Assembly: GCF_016863135.1 (NCBI RefSeq)
Contig: NZ_BOOH01000063.1
Span: forward strand, 47,356 to 111,355
Origin: Planobispora longispora
GTDB taxonomy: Bacteria; Actinomycetota; Actinomycetes; Streptosporangiales; Streptosporangiaceae
Reading direction: 5' to 3'
DNA: 64,000 nucleotides
The notes under the pieces: generated by a model
Database searches by the model: none
Told to the model about the DNA's origin: nothing
What the model saw: only the letters and a program-made list of their open reading frames with translations
Made by a program: the position numbers and the translations under genes
Shown here: piece after piece, positions 8,394 through 15,158 of the stretch
Layout of the letters: every line of letters starts with the position of its first letter
How positions within the stretch are numbered: the first letter of the stretch is position 1

Positions 8394-8801
8394 TCAGTCG
8401 ATGACCGCGGTGGCCTCGACCTCGACCAGCAGGTCGGGTTCTCCCAGCGCCGCGACGCCCAGCAGGGTGATCGGCTTGACCGGGTCGATCCCCAGCTTCG
8501 CGGCCGCCCGGGCGACGCCCTCTCCCAGCAGCGGCATCTTGTCGGGCGTCCAGTCGACGACGTAGACGGTCAGCTTGGCCACGTCGTCGAAGGAGCCGCC
8601 GACCGCGGCCAGGGCGGTGCCGATATTGAGATAGGCCTGCTCGGCCTGGGCGGCCAGGTCTCCTTCGCCGACGCGTCGGCCCTCGGAATCCCGGGCCACC
8701 TGGCCCGCCAGGAACACCAGTTTCGACCCGGTGGCGATCGACAGCTGGCGGTAGACGTCAGGCTTCGGCAGTCCGTCGGGGTTGACCAGCGTCACGGTCA
8801 T
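8394..8801 (-). CDS. RidA/YjgF-family protein
   Basis: This 135-aa protein matches the family length and carries KLVFLAGQVARD, QAEQAYLNIGTALAAVGGSFDDVAKLTVYVVD and a C-terminal GEPDLLVEVEATAVI. The last block takes the place of the PxR-containing signature, and the usual catalytic Arg of true RidA (R-x-x-V) is not evident. It may therefore belong to a Rid subfamily other than enamine/imine deaminase. The start is the ATG preceded by GGAGCGG. The divergent TetR gene and the intervening palindrome suggest control by that repressor. Confidence 0.85.
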   Translation of the reverse strand: MTVTLVNPDGLPKPDVYRQLSIATGSKLVFLAGQVARDSEGRRVGEGDLAAQAEQAYLNIGTALAAVGGSFDDVAKLTVYVVDWTPDKMPLLGEGVARAAAKLGIDPVKPITLLGVAALGEPDLLVEVEATAVID

Positions 8802-8845
8802 GTCCGCTCCTCGAATCGGCGCAGGCGGTTCGGCACTCCCCGAAA

Positions 8846-8862
8846 ACATAGCAACGTTATGT
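8846..8862. promoter_or_regulatory. Inverted repeat in the RidA/TetR divergent promoter
   Basis: ACATA-N7-TATGT sits in an AT-rich patch between the divergent genes, overlapping an alternative upstream ATG (8859) of the TetR gene. It is a candidate autoregulatory operator. The arms are short, so confidence is moderate. Confidence 0.45.
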
Positions 8863-8873
8863 ATTGTGGCGCC

Positions 8874-9542
8874 ATGGTGAGGGTGAAAGATCCGGCGGTC
8901 CGCTCTCTGCTGATCGACCAGGCCGCGCAGATGCTCGCCGCCCGGCAGCCGGTGACGCTCCGCTCGCTGGTGGCCGGGACCGGCGTCTCGACCATGGCCG
9001 TCTACACCTACTTCGGCGGCATGGACGGGCTGTGGAAAGCCGTACGGCAGGAAGGGTTCACCCGCCTGGCGGTACGGCTCGCCGCGGTCTCGCCGTCGGC
9101 GGATCCGGTACGGGATCTGGCCGCCCTCGGCGCCGCGTATCTGTCCAACGCCCTGGCCGGTCCCGATCTCTACCGGGTTATGTTCGACGCCGCGTTCGAG
9201 CTCGAGGACGCCGCGGCCGCGGATGACACGCTGCACCGCCTGGTGCGCGGCGTCGAACGGGCCACGGCCGCCGGTCGCTTCCGCGATGACGTCGACCCGC
9301 TGGAACTGGCCACGCAGAGCTGGACCATCGGTCATGGACTGGCGTCACTGGTCGCGACCGGCCCGCTGCCCCACCAGGCGCTCGCCCACGGCGTGCCCCT
9401 GCTGACCGCCCTGTTCGTCAGCGCGGGCGACGACCCCGACCGGTGTCGCCGGTCGGTCGAACACGGGTGGCACCCTCTGGCGCCCGATCACCGCTTCGAG
9501 CTCTCCGACACGGTGTCCGCGTCGCCCGGAATCTCGCCCTGA
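8874..9542 (+). CDS. TetR-family transcriptional regulator
   Basis: This 222-aa regulator has an N-terminal HTH in VRSLLIDQAAQMLAARQPVTLRSLVAGTGVSTMAVYTYFGGMDGLWKAVRQEGF, with the typical Tyr-Tyr-Phe motif before the core. It has a C-terminal ligand-binding region of the WHG type (ATQSWTIGHGLASLVATG). The ATG at 8874 is chosen because the alternative at 8859 lies inside the palindrome. No Shine-Dalgarno is visible, so translation may be leaderless. It is divergent from the RidA gene and probably regulates it. Confidence 0.85.
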   Translation: MVRVKDPAVRSLLIDQAAQMLAARQPVTLRSLVAGTGVSTMAVYTYFGGMDGLWKAVRQEGFTRLAVRLAAVSPSADPVRDLAALGAAYLSNALAGPDLYRVMFDAAFELEDAAAADDTLHRLVRGVERATAAGRFRDDVDPLELATQSWTIGHGLASLVATGPLPHQALAHGVPLLTALFVSAGDDPDRCRRSVEHGWHPLAPDHRFELSDTVSASPGISP

Positions 9543-9546
9543 TCGG

Positions 9547-11358
9547 TCATCGGGCCTGAGCGGGCACCGCCTCCCTGCGGCGGCGTCCCCGATAGTCCCC
9601 GAGGGCCGGGAGGTCGACGGATGTGGTGGGACGGGACGAGGCGGGAGGGGAGGGAGCGGGAACGGGCGCGGAGGGGATGGTCGTGCTGACGGCAGGCTCG
9701 GTCCGCCGGTGGCGCCGCCCGCGCAGAGGCGCGTCCTGGACGAAGGTCGTGGACTCGGAACGCCGGTGCCGTCGGCCGCGCAGGGGCGCGTCCTGGGTGA
9801 AGGTCGAGGACTCCACGACCGGCCGCTCCCGGATACGGCGTCTGCCCTGGTAGGGGAGCCGGGGTCGTTCGGCGGGAAGGCTCTGGACAGCGGAGGCTCC
9901 TTCCCTGAGGAAGGGTTCCGGGGAGGCCGGGAGCTCCCGTGCGGTGGAGAGGCCCGAGGTGATGAGGGCTTCCGGCGCGGAGAGGGGCTTGCGGGGGGCG
10001 ACGTCCTCTCCGGTGAGGGAGAAGCTCTCGGTGGCGAAGGATTCCCGGGTGAGGGAAGTGCTCTGGGAAGCGTGGGACTCGCGGGTGACGGACGTCTCCG
10101 TGACGGCGGAACCGGCGTCCACGAGCTCGGGAGCGGTCAGAGCGGTGAGGAGCACGGAGGTGTTGCGGGAGGTGTTCCGGGTGGCGCGGCGGCGGCCCGG
10201 GGCCCGGCGGCCGCCGGAGCGGTGCGAGCCGGCGGTGCGGGGGGACGGGCGTGCGGCGTCTTCCGCGCCCTTCGCGCCGCGCGCGCCTCCCGCGAAGGCG
10301 AGGCGCAGGCCGGACTGCTTGGCCTTGGCGTGGGCGATGATCGCGGCGGCGGCGATCAGGACCGGGCCGATCATGGCGGGGGTGCTCAGATCGGTGGCGG
10401 TCGTGGCCAGGTCGGCGCTCACCGCGGTGGGGGTCGCGGTGAAGGAGGCGGTGTCCGCCGTGGTGGGCTTGGCGTGCTTGCCGGTCGCGGGGCGGCCGGC
10501 GGAGACCTGCGGCCGGGCGGTGGCCGCGCTGGTGGTCCCGGAGGACGAGGAGGTCCCGGTGGCCGCGGCGGACTCGCCGGTCTCGGGTCCGGAGGCCGTC
10601 GCGGGGGCCGTCCCGGTGCCCTTCGCGGAGACCGCCTCGGTGGACTCCGCCCGCGTGGACTTCGCGCCGGAGGTCTCCGTGCCGGGAGCCTTCGCGGTCT
10701 CCTCTCCGGTCGCGGCCGTCGTCGCGCCGGAGGCGGACTCCTGCTCCGCGTCGGCCTGCCCGTCCACGAGGGTCGGCGTGGTGAGGATCGAGAGCAGGTC
10801 GGGCCGGGGGAGCAGGGCCACGAAGTTGTCCGGCGCGGTGGAGGTGGCCGTGGAGGCGCTGACCTCCTGCTGCTCGGCCGCCTCCTCGTCCAGCCGGGCC
10901 TTGATCTTCTCCGGGTAGCCGTACCCCACGACCTTGCCCGTGTCGCGCTCCTTGCGCTTGGCGACACCGCCGTCGATGTTGCCCTCGATGGTGTGGATGG
11001 TCCCGCCGTCCACCTTGGTGACGATCCCGACGTGGTCGATGTTGTCGATCTCGCGGGAGCCGCCCCAGTCGAAGAACACGATGGCCCCCGGCTTGGGCGT
11101 GGTGCCCCAGGCGTCCTGATCCCGGAACCACTCGGCGTGGTAGACGGTGTAGGCGAACTGCCCGATCCAGTCCTCGTAGCCGAGCTTCTTGGCCGCCCAG
11201 GACAGGTACATGTCGCACCAGGGCGCCCCGGAGTAGTCCGCGTCGAACTCGACGGTCTTGCCGTACCAGTCACCGAACTTGGTGTAGCCGCCGCTCTTCT
11301 CGGAGTATCCGAGCTCGCTCTCCAGCAGCTCGATGAACTTCTGCATCTCAGGGATCAT
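9547..11358 (-). CDS. CHAP-domain protein with a transmembrane segment and Arg-rich repeat tail
   Basis: This protein of about 603 aa has an N-terminal CHAP amidase/peptidase domain (residues 1-160). The candidate nucleophile is in GAPWCDMYLSWAAKKLG and the His is in IDNIDHVGIVTKVDGG. A long Ala/Thr/Ser/Glu-rich low-complexity region follows, then one hydrophobic segment (MIGPVLIAAAAIIAHA) and a Ser/Arg-rich tail. The tail contains two near-identical repeats ending QDAPLRGRRHRR. No signal peptide is evident at the chosen ATG (MIPEMQKF). A GTG at 11460 would add 34 residues of non-conserved sequence. The role is probably peptidoglycan hydrolysis or binding. How it reaches the wall is unclear. 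Confidence 0.78.
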   Translation of the reverse strand: MIPEMQKFIELLESELGYSEKSGGYTKFGDWYGKTVEFDADYSGAPWCDMYLSWAAKKLGYEDWIGQFAYTVYHAEWFRDQDAWGTTPKPGAIVFFDWGGSREIDNIDHVGIVTKVDGGTIHTIEGNIDGGVAKRKERDTGKVVGYGYPEKIKARLDEEAAEQQEVSASTATSTAPDNFVALLPRPDLLSILTTPTLVDGQADAEQESASGATTAATGEETAKAPGTETSGAKSTRAESTEAVSAKGTGTAPATASGPETGESAAATGTSSSSGTTSAATARPQVSAGRPATGKHAKPTTADTASFTATPTAVSADLATTATDLSTPAMIGPVLIAAAAIIAHAKAKQSGLRLAFAGGARGAKGAEDAARPSPRTAGSHRSGGRRAPGRRRATRNTSRNTSVLLTALTAPELVDAGSAVTETSVTRESHASQSTSLTRESFATESFSLTGEDVAPRKPLSAPEALITSGLSTARELPASPEPFLREGASAVQSLPAERPRLPYQGRRRIRERPVVESSTFTQDAPLRGRRHRRSESTTFVQDAPLRGRRHRRTEPAVSTTIPSAPVPAPSPPASSRPTTSVDLPALGDYRGRRRREAVPAQAR

Positions 11359-11532
11359 GGGAAGTGGGGAACCTCGGAACCTCTGGGAGCCCGCAAGGCA
11401 TGGTCGCGCCGCCCCGCGACCGGGCTGTAAAGAGGTTGGGTCGAACGATGGCGCGTTCACGCGGGTCGATCCGAAGGGACGACCGGGGCGCGTGTGGCGG
11501 CACCATTGGCCTGTTGTCTTCCGTGGGCAGGG

Positions 11533-11560
11533 AGGCTACCCGGAGGAAAGAACAGGTCAA
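11533..11560 (-). promoter_or_regulatory. Candidate promoter for the CHAP gene
   Basis: On the minus strand TTGACC (11555-11560) and TAGCCT (11533-11538) are separated by 16 bp. This is a plausible sigma-70-like promoter, giving a 5' leader of about 160 nt. Confidence 0.35.
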
Positions 11561-11714
11561 GACGGATCAAAGCGCCCGCTAAGGCCCTCGAGGATCGGAG
11601 GGAAGGGGTAAAAGCCCACGTCAGCGGCCTTTATGTGCCTTTTACCTGAACGCCGCAACAGGCAAAAAGATCTACAGATGTCCGTTGTCAAAGGGCCGTC
11701 CGAACGGGATTCTG

Positions 11715-11728
11715 TAGAACGTGTTCTA
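11715..11728. promoter_or_regulatory. KstR-type operator (TAGAACGTGTTCTA)
   Basis: This perfect 14-bp palindrome agrees at every fixed position with the published KstR consensus TnnAACnnGTTnnA of the cholesterol/lipid catabolism regulon in mycobacteria and relatives. It lies 10 bp before the ATG of a hotdog thioesterase, where binding would block transcription. Confidence 0.7.
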
Positions 11729-11738
11729 TTATGGCGGC

Positions 11739-12374
11739 ATGACGATCGACCTCGCCTCCGCCGGAAACGCCGAGGCCCGCCAGGCCGCGCTGGCCGCGCT
11801 CGGCCAGCAGACCCGCGAGCTGATCGACGCGGTCGTGTTGACCGAGGTCCCCGAGGACGAGATCACCTCCGTCACCGCCGAGCTGGCCGCCCTGACCGGA
11901 CGCCTCCGCGCGCTCCGGCGCACCTCGCCTCAGCCGTTCGAGATCGGCCCGGACGGCACCCCCCGGCACGTGGGCAACGCGGTGGCCGGTCCGGTCAACC
12001 CGCACGCCCTCCCGCTGATCATCGAGAGCACTCCCGAGCGCACGGTCCGCGCCGAGCTGGCGTTCCGACCCTCCCATGAGGGCCCGCCCGGCTGGGTCCA
12101 CGGCGGCGTCACCGCGATGATCATGGACCACCTGCTGGGCCATGCCGCCGCGGTGGCCGGGTCCGCCGGGATGACCGGCACGCTGAGCGTCCGCTACCGC
12201 AGGCCGGTGCCGTACGGCGAGCCGCTGCTGGCCACCGCCGAGCACACCCGGTCGGAAGGGCGCAAGAGCTGGGTCGACGGCCGCATCGCCCTGCCCGACG
12301 GGACGGTGCTCGTCGAGGCGACCGGCCTGTTCATCACCCCCTCCGACTGGGTCGGCCGGTTCGATCCCGCGTGA
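11739..12374 (+). CDS. PaaI-type hotdog-fold thioesterase
   Basis: This 211-aa protein has a C-terminal hotdog domain with HEGPPGWVHGGVTAMIMDHLLGHAA, the PaaI-like HGG motif and acidic helix, followed by TGTLSVRYRRPVPYGEPLL. The N-terminal helical extension of about 80 residues is typical of actinobacterial family members. It would hydrolyse an acyl-CoA. The ATG at 11739 is chosen over the in-frame GTG at 11721, which lies inside the operator. The KstR-type site suggests induction during sterol or fatty-acid breakdown. Confidence 0.83.
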   Translation: MTIDLASAGNAEARQAALAALGQQTRELIDAVVLTEVPEDEITSVTAELAALTGRLRALRRTSPQPFEIGPDGTPRHVGNAVAGPVNPHALPLIIESTPERTVRAELAFRPSHEGPPGWVHGGVTAMIMDHLLGHAAAVAGSAGMTGTLSVRYRRPVPYGEPLLATAEHTRSEGRKSWVDGRIALPDGTVLVEATGLFITPSDWVGRFDPA

Positions 12375-12398
12375 CGGGCCGCCGGACCTCCCCGGTGG

Positions 12399-12449
12399 CC
12401 GTCCCCCTCGGGAGCCCGCCGCCGCGACGGCGGCTCCCTCGGGGGACGG
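12399..12449. terminator. Bidirectional terminator-like hairpin
   Basis: Eighteen-base arms match at 16 positions (CCGTCCCCCTCGGGAGCC and GGCTCCCTCGGGGGACGG) and sit between two convergent genes. The loop is 15 nt. Placement between converging stops supports a shared terminator. Confidence 0.7.
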
Positions 12450-12458
12450 CGGATTCCC

Positions 12459-14219
12459 TCAGACGGGGATCCGCGCGGTGAAGGGCTGTCCGCCGAGGCT
12501 GCCGGAGACCGGGACGGGATCCAGCGGCCGGAAGGCGGGCCAGGAGAGAGTCACCTCGGCGCCGCCGGCGGTCAGCCGGGCCGTCGCGGTCCCGTCGCGT
12601 CCCAGGGAGATCTGGCCGCTCACCGCCACATCGTTCACGAAGCGCACGTCCTCCAGGCGGATGACCGCCGCTCCGTCGTCGAAGACCAGCTTCCCGCCGC
12701 GCAGGCCGGGTTCCTCCTTCAGCGGCCGGTAGGATCCCGAACCCGGATTCCGCCTGACCACGGCGTCGGCCGCCGTGGCGAACGCGGCGACGACGCGGCG
12801 GTCGAGGCCGCCGGCCTCCGGCAGGTCCTCCGCCGTCCGGGGGAAGGACGCGATCGGGCGGTACGTCCGGGCATCGCACGATCGGGGCGGCTCGCCGGGG
12901 TCGGCGAGGAAGGCGCGCAACGCCTCACGGGCGCAGGGCACGCTGAGCGTCGTGCTGTGACCGCCGCCGACGACGCGCAGCAGGGAGCCGTGCGGGAAGC
13001 GCCGAGCGACCTCGGCGGGGGTGTGGGTGTCGTAGTCCCCGGCCGCCGTCGCGGTCGGCACGTCGGGATGGTCGGCGCGGGGCGGGACCGGAGGGTTCTT
13101 CCGCGGGGTCGGCCAGTGGACGCACCAGTCGGCCCACCCGGTCACGCCGCCGGCCTCCGCCACGGTGAACGGCCGCAGCGGCCGCTTCACGGCGTAGAAG
13201 CGGTCGAGCTGGCGCCGCCGTTCGGCGGCCGGCGCGTCCCGGTCGAACGGGAACTTCGCGTCACCGCACTTGTAGGCGAGCATTCCGGCGAACTGGGGTC
13301 CGCGCAGCGGCTGGGTCGGAGCCTTGGCGGCAGCGGCGGCCAGCCGGCGCAGCAGCAGCGGGTCGCCGCGCAGGTAGGCGGTGGCCGCCGCGTTGAGCTC
13401 GCGTCCGAACACCGGCTCGGAGAGGCGGGGCAGCAGACTCCACAGCGTCTTGAGGGAGATCTCCGCGTCGGGCCGGTCGCGCAGCCGCCGGACGAGCGCC
13501 GACCAGGTCGCCTCGCAGTCGCGGGATGACCGGCAGGTCAGCCCGAGCAGGTCGGTGCGGGATCGGATCGGCTCGATCGCGTAGCCGTCCTTCCGCACCG
13601 GGACGAGGCTGTCGAGGAACACCCCGGCGGTGCTCTCCGGGAACCGGGCGGCGTAGGCCTGGGCGAACACGGTTCCGTAGGAGATGCCGTAGAACGTCAC
13701 CTCGGGCACGCCCAGCGCCTTCCGGACGGCGTCCATGTCGGCGACGGCCTGATCCGTGGTGAAGAACCGGCCCCGGGCGCCTACCTGCCCGGCGCAGGAG
13801 GCGATGGTCTCCGGACGATTCAGATCCAGATCCGGGCAGCTCAGCGGGCTGGACTCGCCCAGCCCGCGGGGCTCGACGACCAGCAGGTTCTGCCGGTCGA
13901 CGGTCCGCTCCAGCATGGGGAGCATCGGCAGGGCGGGCAGCGGCCCGCCGGGGTTGGCCAGGACGGTGGAGGTCGCGCCCTTCCTGGGAACCCAGGCGAA
14001 GGCCACGTCGATCCGCTCTGATCCCGGGTCGTCCCAGTCGAGCGGGACCGAGATCCGCCCCTCGCACCGTTGCGTGGCCGCGGCGCAGGCGTGGGTGGAG
14101 GGCGGGATCGCCGGAGAGGCGGAGGGGGGAGGAGGGGGAACGGATGAGGCGGATGAGGGTGGGGGTACGGCGAGCAGCCCGGCGAGCACAGCTGCGGCCG
14201 TCACAGTCGTCCGTAACAT
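12459..14219 (-). CDS. Secreted alpha/beta-hydrolase of the tripeptidyl aminopeptidase (S33) type
   Basis: This 586-aa protein has a signal peptide (MLRTTVTAAAVLAGLLAVPPPSSAS). The alpha/beta-hydrolase core carries the nucleophile Ser180 in FYGISYGTVF, an Asp in ATAAGDYDTHTP and the His in VVGGGHSTTLS. Residues between CRSSRDC and the TAP-like C-terminal region match Streptomyces SlpD/Tap-like peptidases. About 120 further residues after the TAP-like region form an extra beta-rich domain (ISLGRDGTATARLTAGGAEVTLSWP) not found in the shortest homologues. Likely role: extracellular removal of short peptides or an esterase activity. Confidence 0.85.
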   Translation of the reverse strand: MLRTTVTAAAVLAGLLAVPPPSSASSVPPPPPSASPAIPPSTHACAAATQRCEGRISVPLDWDDPGSERIDVAFAWVPRKGATSTVLANPGGPLPALPMLPMLERTVDRQNLLVVEPRGLGESSPLSCPDLDLNRPETIASCAGQVGARGRFFTTDQAVADMDAVRKALGVPEVTFYGISYGTVFAQAYAARFPESTAGVFLDSLVPVRKDGYAIEPIRSRTDLLGLTCRSSRDCEATWSALVRRLRDRPDAEISLKTLWSLLPRLSEPVFGRELNAAATAYLRGDPLLLRRLAAAAAKAPTQPLRGPQFAGMLAYKCGDAKFPFDRDAPAAERRRQLDRFYAVKRPLRPFTVAEAGGVTGWADWCVHWPTPRKNPPVPPRADHPDVPTATAAGDYDTHTPAEVARRFPHGSLLRVVGGGHSTTLSVPCAREALRAFLADPGEPPRSCDARTYRPIASFPRTAEDLPEAGGLDRRVVAAFATAADAVVRRNPGSGSYRPLKEEPGLRGGKLVFDDGAAVIRLEDVRFVNDVAVSGQISLGRDGTATARLTAGGAEVTLSWPAFRPLDPVPVSGSLGGQPFTARIPV

Positions 14220-14329
14220 CCGCAGCGCCTTCCCCGGCGTCCCCGGGGTAAACGCGTCCGGACGATCTCAGCGCACCCGGGCCGGGACCGTCCGCGCGGG
14301 CCGCCCCGTCGGTCGTGCCTGCCGACCGG

Positions 14330-14364
14330 CCGTCCCCGGCCCCGGTGTCCGGTGCCGGGGACGG
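14330..14364 (-). terminator. Hairpin downstream of the SDR/CoA-ligase operon
   Basis: Perfect 11-bp arms (CCGTCCCCGGC and GCCGGGGACGG) flank a 13-nt loop, 16 nt beyond the SDR stop on the minus strand. It is a good candidate for the end of the operon running from 19896 to 14381. Confidence 0.6.
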
Positions 14365-14380
14365 CGAGTGTTCCACCGGC

Positions 14381-15130
14381 TCAGTAACCGGCGCCGGTGA
14401 GCATTCCCCCGTCCACCGTGAACTCGCTGCCCGTGCAGTAACTCGCCCGGTCCGAGGCCAGGAACGCCACCACGTGGGAGGCCTCGACCGGCTTGGCGAA
14501 GCGTTTGATGACCATGGACTTGAAGAACGCCTCGGCGTCCACCTCGGCCGCGATCTCCGGATCCGCGACCATGGCGGTGTCGATGGCGCCGGGGTGCACG
14601 GAGTTCACCCGGATCTTGAACCGGGCGAGCTCGCGGGCGGCGGCCTTGGTGACGCCGCGCACGCCGAACTTCGAGGCGGCGTAGGCCGACATGCCCTCGG
14701 CGCCGATGAAGCCCTCGACCGAGGAGATGTTCACGATCGCGCCGCCCCCGGCGGCCTTCATCGGCTCGATCACCGACTTGATCCCGAGCCAGGTGCCCTT
14801 GAGGTTCACGTCGAGGATGCGGTCGTACTCCTCCAGCGTCATATCCGCGATCCGACGAAATTTCAGGATTCCGGCGTTGTTGACCAGGACGTCGAGCCTG
14901 CCGTACGCCTCGACCGTGGCGTCCACCGCCCGCTGCCAGTCCTCGGGCCGCGTCACGTCCTGGTGGACGAAGAGCGCCCCGGTCTCCTCGGCGACCGCCT
15001 TGCCCTCCTCGTCCAGCACGTCCCCGAACGCGACCCGCGCGCCCTCCTCGATGAACAGTCGCACGTGGGAGGCGCCCATGCCGCGGGCACCCCCTGTGAT
15101 CAGTGCGACCTTGCCGTCCAGCAGACCCAT
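14381..15130 (-). CDS. SDR-family dehydrogenase resembling 3-alpha/20-beta-hydroxysteroid dehydrogenases
   Basis: This 249-aa enzyme has a full set of classical SDR motifs: TGGARGMGASH, NNAGILK, IVNISSVEG with catalytic Ser, YAASKFG with Tyr and Lys, and VHPGAIDT. The stretches VLDEEGKAVAEETGALFVHQDVT and FGVRGVTKAAARELA resemble Streptomyces 20-beta-hydroxysteroid dehydrogenase as I recall it. It would oxidise a hydroxyl group, possibly on a steroid or hydroxyacyl-CoA, using NAD(H). It is the last gene of the leftward operon with the two CoA ligases. Confidence 0.87.
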   Translation of the reverse strand: MGLLDGKVALITGGARGMGASHVRLFIEEGARVAFGDVLDEEGKAVAEETGALFVHQDVTRPEDWQRAVDATVEAYGRLDVLVNNAGILKFRRIADMTLEEYDRILDVNLKGTWLGIKSVIEPMKAAGGGAIVNISSVEGFIGAEGMSAYAASKFGVRGVTKAAARELARFKIRVNSVHPGAIDTAMVADPEIAAEVDAEAFFKSMVIKRFAKPVEASHVVAFLASDRASYCTGSEFTVDGGMLTGAGY

Positions 15131-15158
15131 CTCAAGCTCCTCGGATGACTCGGGCGAC

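Larger units (their letters stand above)
11359..11738. other. Divergent intergenic region, relatively AT-rich
   Basis: This 380-bp gap separates the leftward CHAP gene from the rightward thioesterase gene. It holds a candidate minus-strand promoter and a KstR-type palindrome, listed separately. A minus-strand leader of about 160 nt would precede the CHAP start. It contains a small GC hairpin but no riboswitch I can recognise. Confidence 0.5.

Noticed and set aside
8859..8873. Upstream ATG for the TetR gene
   Set aside because: It lies inside the palindrome and adds five non-conserved residues; the ATG at 8874 is preferred.
11359..11530. Possible c-di-AMP (ydaO-type) riboswitch in front of the CHAP gene
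   Set aside because: Such riboswitches often precede wall hydrolases, but I could not recognise the conserved core in the leader, so no call is made.
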